NCBI GenBank assembly: GCA_002404015.1
Contig: DHIW01000076.1
Coordinates: 46,290 to 61,295 of the forward strand
Length of the DNA: 15,006 nucleotides
Source: Chloroflexi bacterium UBA4736
GTDB taxonomy: Bacteria; Chloroflexota; Dormibacteria; Dormibacterales; Dormibacteraceae
Direction: 5' to 3'
Below are positions 1 through 5,965 of this stretch, one piece after another. A program made the position numbers and the translations under genes. The notes beneath the pieces are model-generated. The model saw only the letters and a list, made by a program, of their open reading frames with translations. It had not been told where the DNA came from and did not search any database. How positions within the stretch are numbered: the first letter of the stretch is position 1; every line of letters starts with the position of its first letter.

Positions 1-3
1 AGC

Positions 4-30
4 GTGGGGGAAACCTCAGGTTTCCCCCAC
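4..30. repeat. Perfect 12-bp hairpin with 3-base loop, near the left edge
   Basis: The arms at 4-15 and 19-30 are perfectly complementary around a TCA loop. A C-rich tract (32-41) follows. A hairpin of similar design (GGGGAA...ACC, 3-base loop, GGTT...CCCC) followed by a C-rich tract occurs at 13336-13364. It lies beyond the 3' end of surE and could act as a bidirectional terminator or be part of a dispersed intergenic repeat. No U-tract follows on either strand, so a classical intrinsic terminator is not clear. Confidence 0.6.
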
Positions 31-76
31 GAGCCCCTTTCCTCTCAAGGCGAGCCTGGTCGGCGGGCAATCAACT

Positions 77-110
77 CAGACGCCCTGGCGGAGCCAGGGC
101 TTCCCTGCGA
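77..110. repeat. Intergenic hairpin repeat, copy 1 (partner at 13424-13457)
   Basis: An 8-bp perfect stem (82-89 with 93-100) closes a GGA loop. The flanks CAGACG on the left and CTTCC(C)TGCGA on the right are shared with the copy at 13424-13457. The second stem position is C-G here and G-C in the other copy, so the pairing is kept while the bases change. It begins 27 bases beyond the surE stop codon, where a terminator or 3'-end processing element would sit. Confidence 0.6.
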
Positions 111-136
111 CGTTTGGGATCTACGGATAGCTTGAA

Positions 137-913
137 TCAGACCTTCCAGCCCCAGTCCGCGACCTCGGCCAGGAGGTCGTGCGCCGTCAGGTCGAACGTC
201 ACCGGCGTGATGGAGACGTAGCCGTTGGCCACCGCCCAGGCGTCGGTGGAGGGGTCTTCGTCGTGCATCTGGTAGGACCCGGACAGCCAGTAGTACGGCT
301 GCCGGCGCGGATCGTGGCGCATCTCGTACTCCTCGACGTACGCCGAGTCGCCCTGCTTGGTGATCTTGATCCCCTTGATCCGGGCCCGCGGCAGGTTGGG
401 CACGTTGACGTTGAGGAGCACCTTGCGGGGCAGCCCCCGGGCCAGGATCAGGGCGCCGAGCCGGCGCCCCAGCGCCGCGGCGTACGTCCAGTCGGGATCG
501 ACGAAGGTCGCCAGCGAGATCGCCATCGAGGGGATCCCGAGGATCCGGGCCTCGGTGGCGGCGGACACGGTGCCCGAGTAGATGATGTTGGTCGCCGTGT
601 TGGGCCCTAGGTTGATCCCTGAGACCACGAGGTCCGGAGGCCGGGATTTGAGGATGGAGCCGACGCCGATTTTGACGCAGTCCGCCGGCGTTCCGTTGAT
701 CGCGTAGCCGACCGGCTGCCTGCCCTGCGAGAACTCCTTGACCCGGAGCGGAGTCAGGGTGGTGATGGCGTGGCCGACGGCGGACCTCTCGGCGTCGGGC
801 GCGACCACCGTCACGTCGCCCAGCCGTTTCAGCTGGACGTGCAGGGCGTGCAGGCCGGGCGACGTGATCCCGTCGTCGTTGGTTAGGAGGATCGTGCGGC
901 GCCGGGCGGTCAG
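137..913 (-). CDS. surE: 5'/3'-nucleotidase SurE
   Basis: SurE is a metal-dependent phosphatase of nucleoside 5'- and 3'-monophosphates, linked to stationary-phase survival. The protein shows the family N-terminus ILLTNDDGI with the paired metal-binding aspartates, then VVAPDAERSAVGHAIT with the metal-binding serine, then VSGINLGPN and SGTVSAATEA. The first ATG/GTG/TTG in frame (GTG at 814) lies downstream of the NDDG motif and would delete it. The frame is open back to the stop codon of the upstream oxidoreductase (935-937), and the only start-like codon in between is CTG at 911-913. It follows GGGGTG with a 5-base gap. From CTG the protein has 258 residues with NDDG at 12-15, close to the roughly 250 residues usual for SurE. 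Family assignment is certain; the CTG start is inferred, and a small indel is the alternative. It follows the oxidoreductase by 21 bases and is probably co-transcribed with it. Confidence 0.93.
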   Translation of the reverse strand: MTARRRTILLTNDDGITSPGLHALHVQLKRLGDVTVVAPDAERSAVGHAITTLTPLRVKEFSQGRQPVGYAINGTPADCVKIGVGSILKSRPPDLVVSGINLGPNTATNIIYSGTVSAATEARILGIPSMAISLATFVDPDWTYAAALGRRLGALILARGLPRKVLLNVNVPNLPRARIKGIKITKQGDSAYVEEYEMRHDPRRQPYYWLSGSYQMHDEDPSTDAWAVANGYVSITPVTFDLTAHDLLAEVADWGWKV

Positions 914-934
914 CGCTTCACCCCGCTGGGTGGT

Positions 935-1966
935 TCATGGACTGATCTGGAGGACGATTTTTCCGAACTGCTCCTGGCTGTCCAGGTGCTCGAGCGCCTT
1001 GACCACCTGGGCCAGCGGAAAGACCGAGTCGACCACCGGCCGCAGGCCGCCGTCCACCGCCTTGAGGACGGCTTCGAACTCGGAGCGGTTGCCCATCGTC
1101 GAGCCCAGCAGGTCAACCTGGCGGAAGAACAGGGCCGGCATCGAGATCTCCGCCTTGGGACCCGAGGTCGAGCCGCAGAACACCACCCGGCCGCCCAGCT
1201 TGAGGGAGCGCAGCGAATCGGGCAGCGTGGCCGGACCGACATGTTCGAAGACCACGTCGACGCCGCCGCCAGACGCCTCCTGCACCGGCTTGGCGAAGCC
1301 TTCCGAGGGGAAGGTCAGCTCGGCCCCCAGCGCCTCGGCCTGGCGGCGCTTGGCCTCCGAACGGCTGGTCGCGAACACCCTGGCGCCGAGGTGCCGGCCG
1401 ATCAGGATCGCGGCCACCGCGACCCCGGCTCCAGCGCCCACCACGAGGAGGGTCTCGCCCCTGGCGAGCCGCGCCCGCGTCGTCAGCATCCTCCACGCGG
1501 TGAGGAAGGTCAGGGGAAAGGCGGCCGCCTCCTCCCAGGTGAGGCCGGCCGGCTTGCGATAGACGTTCCTGGCCGGCACGTGGAGCAGCTCGCAGGCGGT
1601 CCCGTCCGCGTGCTCCCCGAGGATCCGGTAGCGCTTGACGCAGAAGACGTCCTGTCCGGCGCTGCACGCCGGGCACTCGCCGCACGACAGCCCGGGATAG
1701 ACGACTACCTCGTCGCCCGGCTTCCAGGCGGGGTCGGCCGAGCTCTCAACGACGCCCGCCCCGTCGGCGGCCAGCACGCGTGGCGGCTCGACTTTCTGGG
1801 CCCCGCTGACCAACCAGAGGTCCAGGTGGTTCAGAGACGCCGCCTTCATGGAGATCGCCACCCTGCCCTCGCCCGGGGCGGTCCGGGGCCACTCTTCGAG
1901 CTTCACGCCGGAGGGACCGGAGGGCTCCCGGAAGACGGAGCAACGGCCTTCGCTGAGCACGTCCAT
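935..1966 (-). CDS. Zinc-binding MDR-family NAD(P)-dependent oxidoreductase (alcohol dehydrogenase/quinone reductase type)
   Basis: This 343-residue medium-chain dehydrogenase/reductase has an N-terminal GroES-like domain (about 1-140), a Rossmann domain with GAGAGV (177-182), and a C-terminal return segment. Four cysteines at 95, 98, 101 and 109 form the classical structural-zinc loop. The catalytic-zinc site looks lost: the usual CxxD is NHLD (46-49), and the usual GHE is AAD (67-69). This combination is found in the quinone-oxidoreductase-like branch of the family, so NAD(P)H-dependent reduction of an enone or quinone is as likely as alcohol oxidation. The ATG at 1966 lies 8 bases after a TACTAT hexamer, suggesting a leaderless transcript. 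It heads a two-gene unit with surE. The substrate is unknown. Confidence 0.88.
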   Translation of the reverse strand: MDVLSEGRCSVFREPSGPSGVKLEEWPRTAPGEGRVAISMKAASLNHLDLWLVSGAQKVEPPRVLAADGAGVVESSADPAWKPGDEVVVYPGLSCGECPACSAGQDVFCVKRYRILGEHADGTACELLHVPARNVYRKPAGLTWEEAAAFPLTFLTAWRMLTTRARLARGETLLVVGAGAGVAVAAILIGRHLGARVFATSRSEAKRRQAEALGAELTFPSEGFAKPVQEASGGGVDVVFEHVGPATLPDSLRSLKLGGRVVFCGSTSGPKAEISMPALFFRQVDLLGSTMGNRSEFEAVLKAVDGGLRPVVDSVFPLAQVVKALEHLDSQEQFGKIVLQISP

Positions 1967-2042
1967 TGGTTGCTATAGTAGCCGCGCCTGAAGGGGGGTC
2001 CGCCGGGCCCCGCCTGCCTGCATCCCGAGGAGAGAGGTTGCC
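1967..2042. promoter_or_regulatory. Divergent promoter region with overlapping -10 hexamers
   Basis: The near-symmetric CTATAGTAG at 1973-1981 gives TATAGT (1974-1979) on the plus strand and TACTAT (1980-1975) on the minus strand. The minus hexamer ends 8 bases before the ATG of the oxidoreductase gene, predicting a leaderless mRNA. The plus hexamer predicts a start near 1986 and a leader of about 57 bases for phnD, containing a strong Shine-Dalgarno sequence. No convincing -35 element is visible for either direction. Only one RNA polymerase could occupy the site at a time, so the two units may be transcribed in alternation. Confidence 0.5.
2027..2037 (+). promoter_or_regulatory. Ribosome binding site of phnD
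   Basis: The purine-rich GAGGAGAGAGG lies 5 bases before the GTG at 2043. It fixes that GTG as the start and contrasts with most other genes in the window, which have weak or no Shine-Dalgarno sequences. Confidence 0.7.
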
Positions 2043-2993
2043 GTGAGAGTTCCCAAGCGAGCGGTCCTGGCCGCTGCCATCCTGGTCCTGGTCGCCTGCG
2101 GCGGGGGCGGCACGACCAGCACCACGCCCACCGAGGAGGCGGCCAAGTCCTCTCTCGTGATGGCGTTCGTCCCCTCCCAGAACGCACAGACGGTGCTGAC
2201 CTCCGCCAAGCCCATCACCGACTACCTGGGCAAGGAGATCGGGGCCACCATCACGCCCCAGGTCCCCACGAGCTACGCGGCCGTCGCGGAGGGCATGACC
2301 TCCAACCTGGTCGACAGCGCCTGGGTGGGCCCTCTCGACTACGTGATCGGACACCAGGTGAACGGCTCCGAGCCGATGACCAAGTCCGTGCGCAAGGGCG
2401 TGGCCGGCTACAACTCGTTCATCATCGCCCGCAAGGGAACCGGCATCAACTCGATCAAGGACCTGAAGGGCCACAGCTTCGCCTTCGGTGACGTCATCTC
2501 CGCGTCCAGCAACCTCTACCCGAAGTACTGGATGAAGCAGAACGGCATCGACCCCGACAAGGATCTCAGCAAGAGCGTGAACATCTCCAACCAGACTGCG
2601 GTCGCGCTCGCCGTATGCAACGGCCAGGTTGACGCAGGCGCGATCTACGACGACGCCAGGACCAACGCCGGCGCCGACACCGCCTGCCCAGGGATCATGG
2701 ACAAGACCCAGGTCATCTTCACCACGCCTCAGCTCATCCCCGGCGACCCCCAGATCGTTCGCCACCAGATGAACTCGGCGCAGAAGAAGAAGCTGACCGA
2801 CGCCATGATCAAGCTCGGCAGCGACCCCAGCATGTCCCAGTACCTGAAGGCACTGTTCACCATCGAGAAGCTGGTCCCAGCCCAGGACTCGGACTACCAG
2901 CAGATCCGCGACGTCGTCAAGGGAGTCGCCCCGGACCTCCTCAAGGGCTACCCGGCCGCCTCGCCGACCCCAAGCCCCAGCAAGTCCCCCTAG
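2043..2993 (+). CDS. phnD: Phosphonate/phosphite-type ABC transporter substrate-binding lipoprotein PhnD
   Basis: This is the extracytoplasmic solute receptor of the importer encoded by phnD-phnC-phnE. The 316-residue protein starts with a basic n-region (RVPKR), a short hydrophobic stretch and a lipobox LVAC with Cys19, so it should be a membrane-anchored lipoprotein. The mature part has the PhnD/PtxB fold signatures: VMAFVPSQNAQ near the start, PITDYLGKEIG, SAWVGPLDYV, FIIARKGTGI followed by SIKDLKG, FAFGDVISASSNLYP, and QVDAGAIYDDA. A Ser/Thr/Pro-rich linker precedes the lipid anchor region and a PTPSPSKSP tail ends the protein. GTG is chosen as start because of the strong Shine-Dalgarno sequence and the signal peptide. 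The ligand could be phosphonate, phosphite, hypophosphite or another small oxyanion; the sequence alone does not decide. Confidence 0.92.
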   Translation: MRVPKRAVLAAAILVLVACGGGGTTSTTPTEEAAKSSLVMAFVPSQNAQTVLTSAKPITDYLGKEIGATITPQVPTSYAAVAEGMTSNLVDSAWVGPLDYVIGHQVNGSEPMTKSVRKGVAGYNSFIIARKGTGINSIKDLKGHSFAFGDVISASSNLYPKYWMKQNGIDPDKDLSKSVNISNQTAVALAVCNGQVDAGAIYDDARTNAGADTACPGIMDKTQVIFTTPQLIPGDPQIVRHQMNSAQKKKLTDAMIKLGSDPSMSQYLKALFTIEKLVPAQDSDYQQIRDVVKGVAPDLLKGYPAASPTPSPSKSP

Positions 2994-3018
2994 GGGTGCC
3001 CTGGCCGCAGCGGCCCCG

Positions 3019-3765
3019 CTGATCCGCATCGAGGGCCTCTCCAAGGTCTTTCCGGGCGGGACCACGGCCCTCGACGGCGTGAGCCTGGAGGTGCCGCGCG
3101 GCCAGTTCCTGTGCGTCATCGGCCCCAGCGGCTCCGGCAAGTCCACGCTGCTGCGGGCGATCAACCGGCTCCTCGAGCCCAGCGGCGGGCGCGTGCTGCT
3201 GGACGGCGAGGAGCTGACCCGCCTGCGGGGCGCCGAGCTTCGGAAGGCGCGCCGCCGGATGGCGATGATCTTCCAGCAGTTCAACCTCGTGCGCCGCTCG
3301 ACCGTGCTGAAGAACGTGCTCAACGGGCGGCTGGGGTACCAGGACGGCTGGCGGGCGCTGCTGCCCGTCTTCTCCCGGGCGGACCGCGAGCTGGCCTGGC
3401 GCAGCCTGGATCGACTGGAGATCGCCGAGAAGGGCGGCGTCCGCGCCGACCGGCTCTCCGGCGGCCAGCAGCAGCGAGTCGCCATCGCCAGGGCTCTGGC
3501 CCAGCAGCCCGAGATCATGCTGGCCGACGAGCCGATCGCCAGCCTCGACCCGGAGACGGCGGGCGTGGTCCTCGACTACCTCCGGGACATCAACCGGCGG
3601 GACGGCATCACGCTGCTCTGCTCCATCCACCACTTCGAGCTGGCCAAGCGCTACGCGGACCGGATCGTGGCGATGCGCAAGGGCAAGATCGTGTACGACG
3701 GTCCCCCCGGCGAGCTGGACGAGGCGGCCTACAGGACGATCTATGGGCGACTCGGCTACGAGTAG
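3019..3765 (+). CDS. phnC: Phosphonate-type ABC transporter ATP-binding protein PhnC
   Basis: This is the nucleotide-binding subunit that powers PhnE. It carries Walker A GPSGSGKST (35-43), the signature LSGGQQQR (146-153), Walker B IMLADEP (166-172) and the H-loop histidine in SIHH (204). The first GTG in frame, at 3079, would remove the first beta strand and the A-loop aromatic (IRIEGLSKVFPGG), which the fold needs. In-frame codons upstream include no ATG, GTG or TTG. CTG at 3019 gives the family-typical N-terminus (M)IRIEGLSKVF and a 248-residue protein. A second CTG at 3001, preceded by AGGGGTG, would add six residues. The start is therefore inferred to be CTG. The gene follows phnD by 25 bases and overlaps phnE by 23 bases. 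Confidence 0.92.
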   Translation: MIRIEGLSKVFPGGTTALDGVSLEVPRGQFLCVIGPSGSGKSTLLRAINRLLEPSGGRVLLDGEELTRLRGAELRKARRRMAMIFQQFNLVRRSTVLKNVLNGRLGYQDGWRALLPVFSRADRELAWRSLDRLEIAEKGGVRADRLSGGQQQRVAIARALAQQPEIMLADEPIASLDPETAGVVLDYLRDINRRDGITLLCSIHHFELAKRYADRIVAMRKGKIVYDGPPGELDEAAYRTIYGRLGYE

Positions 3766-4618
3766 CACCGCGCAGCAGGCGCGGATCGACGCCCTCATGG
3801 CCGAGGCCTCCTCGGAGGCCGTGCTGCGCCGGGTGCTCCAGTTCATCGCGCTCTTCCTCCTGGTGGCGCTGATCGTGGTGACCTACCGGGAGACCGAGTT
3901 CGCACCTGGCCAGCTCTTCGACGGCATCCACAACATGGGCCGCGTCCTGGCCGGCTTCCTGCACCCCGACTGGTCGCTGATGAAGCCGGGCGGAGCCGGC
4001 TTCCCGGAGGGCCTGGTGCCGCACTACGCCCTGCAGACGCTGGCGATCGCGATCCTGGGCACGGCGCTGGGCGCCGTCGTCGCCATCCCGCTCAGCTTCG
4101 TGGCGGCGGGCAATCTGATGCGGCGGAACGCGCTCGGCTCGGCCGTCTACTTCGTAGTCCGGACCCTCATGAGCATGATCAGGGCCATCCCGACCATCTT
4201 CTGGGGCATCCTCTTCGTCACCTCCGTCGGCCTGGGCCCTTTCCCGGGCGTGCTCGCCGTGATGATCTTCAGCGTCGGCCTGATGTCGAAGCTGTTCTCG
4301 GAGGCCATCGAAGCCATCGACTCGGGCCAGGTCGAGGCCCTGACGGCGACCGGCGCCAACCCCATCCAGGTGCTGGTGAACGGCGTCGGCCCGCAGGTCC
4401 TACCCTACCTGGTCGCGCACCTGCTCTACAGCTTCGAGGTGAACGTCCACTCGGCGACCATCCTCGGCCTGATCGGGGCCGGTGGGATCGGCTTCCTCTT
4501 CAGCCAGTACATCGAGCAGTTCCTCTACCGCCAGGAGGCGATGGTGCTGATCGTCGTGGTCCTGATGACGATGCTGATCGACTACACCTCGGCCACGATC
4601 CGGCGCCGGATCATTTAG
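3743..4618 (+). CDS. phnE: Phosphonate-type ABC transporter permease PhnE
   Basis: This is the membrane subunit of the PhnDCE importer and presumably works as a homodimer, since only one permease gene is present. The 291-residue protein has a polar N-terminus of about 30 residues, a first membrane helix at about 33-50, a periplasmic loop, and then about five further helices. The cytoplasmic EAA coupling loop that docks to PhnC begins at residue 187 (EAIEAIDSGQVEALTATG) and continues through GANPIQV. The helix with TILGLIGAGGIG is characteristic of the PhnE/binding-protein-dependent permease family. ATG 3743 has AGGA at 3733-3736, 6 bases upstream, and lies inside the 3' end of phnC, so translation is probably coupled. 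No phn, ptx or htx catabolic gene follows it. Confidence 0.93.
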   Translation: MGDSATSSTAQQARIDALMAEASSEAVLRRVLQFIALFLLVALIVVTYRETEFAPGQLFDGIHNMGRVLAGFLHPDWSLMKPGGAGFPEGLVPHYALQTLAIAILGTALGAVVAIPLSFVAAGNLMRRNALGSAVYFVVRTLMSMIRAIPTIFWGILFVTSVGLGPFPGVLAVMIFSVGLMSKLFSEAIEAIDSGQVEALTATGANPIQVLVNGVGPQVLPYLVAHLLYSFEVNVHSATILGLIGAGGIGFLFSQYIEQFLYRQEAMVLIVVVLMTMLIDYTSATIRRRII

Positions 4619-4655
4619 AGGTCAGCCAGCGCCTTAACGACTCCTTACATCGCCG

Positions 4656-5738
4656 ATGAGGGCTCGTCTCCGCGCCGGCGTTCACTGTGAGGCGATGCGG
4701 TTGCTCGGGCGGTCGTTGCTGGTCACGGCGGGGATGCTCCTGCTGGCCGGCGCGGGCCCGGTTTCGGCGGCAGCGCCCCGGCTGGCGACCCAGGCACCCA
4801 TCCCGTACAAGCGCTGGAGCTACCCCGCCCAGATCCCGACCGGTCCCATCGAGGCCGGCAACAGCCCCGTGCTGGCGAACGCCGGCAGCGGGTTCCTGAC
4901 CCTGCCCTTCCTGGGTCCCCACTTCGTGACCTCGATCTTCGACCACTGCAACCCCACGTACGTCCCCGACGGGCGCGTGTGCCGCTTCGACGGCCAGCAG
5001 CGCACGGCCGACGGCTTCGACGATCCCAACCCGGGCGGCAAGGATTACCTCTTCTACGACGGGCACGACGGCATGGACTACGGCCTCTACTACGAGAACG
5101 TGATCGCGGCGGCTGACGGCCAGGTCGTGTTCGCCGCCTGGGACAATCCCGGCTGCGCCAAGTGCGGCTTCGGGCAGAACGTGTTCATCGACCACGGCAA
5201 TGGGATCCTGACCCGCTACGCCCACCTGGAACGCATCGACGTGCAGCAGGGCCAGCGGGTGCGCCGGGGCCAGGTGATCGGCCAGTCCGGCAACACCGGC
5301 TCGAGCACCGGCGAGCACGTGCACTTCGGCGTCTACCTGGCGGCCGGCCGGATCGCGATCGATCCCTACGGCTGGGCCGGCGCCGGACCCGACCCCTGGC
5401 CCAAGGACATCGGCAACCTCTGGCTGGGAGGCGCGCCCCGGTTCCCGGCGGTCACCCTGCCCCAGGTCGCCGTCAGCGCCCAGGCCCAGGCGGACGACGC
5501 CACCCAGATCGACGTCAGCTGGAGCTCGCCCGGCGGTGGCAGGTTCGACGTGCAGGTGGTCCGGGATGGCGCCCCGAGCAGCAACTGGCTGTCGGCGGTG
5601 GCCGCCGGCGGGGCCCACTTCAGCGGCCAGCCCGGCCACCTTTACTCGTTCCTGGTGACGGTCAAGGACGACCTCGGCTGGGCGGCGACGGCCATCTCCT
5701 CGGACATCCTGGCCGGGAGGCTGTCCGTCGCCCCATAG
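4656..5738 (+). CDS. Secreted M23-family (LytM-type) metallopeptidase with C-terminal beta-rich domain
   Basis: This is a probable zinc endopeptidase acting on peptidoglycan cross-links outside the membrane. A hydrophobic leader (LLVTAGMLLLAGAG) ends in an AxA-like site near VSAAA. The M23 core shows GHDGMD with HxxxD (His137, Asp141), the strand ADGQVVFAAW, the GNGILTRYAHL segment, and EHVHFG with the HxH pair (His221, His223), so all catalytic and zinc-binding residues are present. Cysteines at CAKC and in the N-terminal third suggest disulfides. About 100 C-terminal residues (VDVSWSSPGG-like strands) resemble a fibronectin III-type beta sandwich, which is inference. ATG 4656 sits 5 bases after TTACAT, a possible leaderless promoter. 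ATG 4695, preceded by TGAGG, would give a more typical signal peptide and may be the true start. Confidence 0.87.
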   Translation: MRARLRAGVHCEAMRLLGRSLLVTAGMLLLAGAGPVSAAAPRLATQAPIPYKRWSYPAQIPTGPIEAGNSPVLANAGSGFLTLPFLGPHFVTSIFDHCNPTYVPDGRVCRFDGQQRTADGFDDPNPGGKDYLFYDGHDGMDYGLYYENVIAAADGQVVFAAWDNPGCAKCGFGQNVFIDHGNGILTRYAHLERIDVQQGQRVRRGQVIGQSGNTGSSTGEHVHFGVYLAAGRIAIDPYGWAGAGPDPWPKDIGNLWLGGAPRFPAVTLPQVAVSAQAQADDATQIDVSWSSPGGGRFDVQVVRDGAPSSNWLSAVAAGGAHFSGQPGHLYSFLVTVKDDLGWAATAISSDILAGRLSVAP

Positions 5739-5965
5739 CCGGGTCCGCTCGGGGCTTCGCTCATCGCCCGCCCTAGAGGTTCGGCCGGAAATCCGGGCGA
5801 GAGAATCGGTGGTCAGGTGGCCCAGCCGCAAGGAAGCGCCGAGGACCGCAGCACGCGCACCTGACGGTGCGGACGCGAGGACCGCAGAAGCTGACGCCGC
5901 GGATGGGCCGCATGGGCGCCGAGGCTCCGTCTGGGCTTTTCGGCCGGACCTCTAGAATCGGTGGG
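5739..5965. other. 227-bp spacer with long-range inverted and direct repeats
   Basis: No convincing gene is seen. CTAGAGGTTCGGCCG (5773-5787) is matched in inverted orientation by CGGCCGGACCTCTAG (5941-5955) with one mismatch in 15. TCGGCCGGA occurs directly at 5781-5789 and 5940-5948, and AGAATCGGTGG directly at 5802-5812 and 5954-5964. AGGACCGCAG also occurs twice (around 5841 and 5879). The pattern looks like an old partial duplication or paired operator sites. The right-hand repeat contains the candidate -10 of the next gene. Confidence 0.55.
5953..5958 (+). promoter_or_regulatory. -10 hexamer of the FAR-HAD operon; leaderless start
   Basis: TAGAAT lies 7 bases before TTG 5966, so the transcript should begin at or next to the start codon. 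No Shine-Dalgarno sequence is needed or seen. No clear -35 hexamer is present. The hexamer overlaps the right arm of the spacer's inverted repeat, so a factor binding that repeat would compete with RNA polymerase. Confidence 0.5.

Noticed and set aside
812..814. GTG as the start of surE
   Set aside because: It lies after the NDDG metal-binding motif; the resulting protein would lack its catalytic aspartates.
3079..3081. GTG as the start of phnC
   Set aside because: It would delete the first strand and A-loop that every ABC ATPase of this type has.
1746..3518. 590-residue minus-strand open frame opposite phnD and phnC
   Set aside because: It is antisense to two genes with full family motifs, shows no recognisable domain, is rich in Arg/Gly/Ala repeats, and is expected by chance at this GC content.
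5867..5965. Longer N-terminus of the FAR-HAD protein from an upstream start
   Set aside because: The 33 extra residues are Arg/Pro/Gly-rich and unconserved in character, they lie in the repeat-bearing spacer, and the TAGAAT hexamer would fall inside the coding region.
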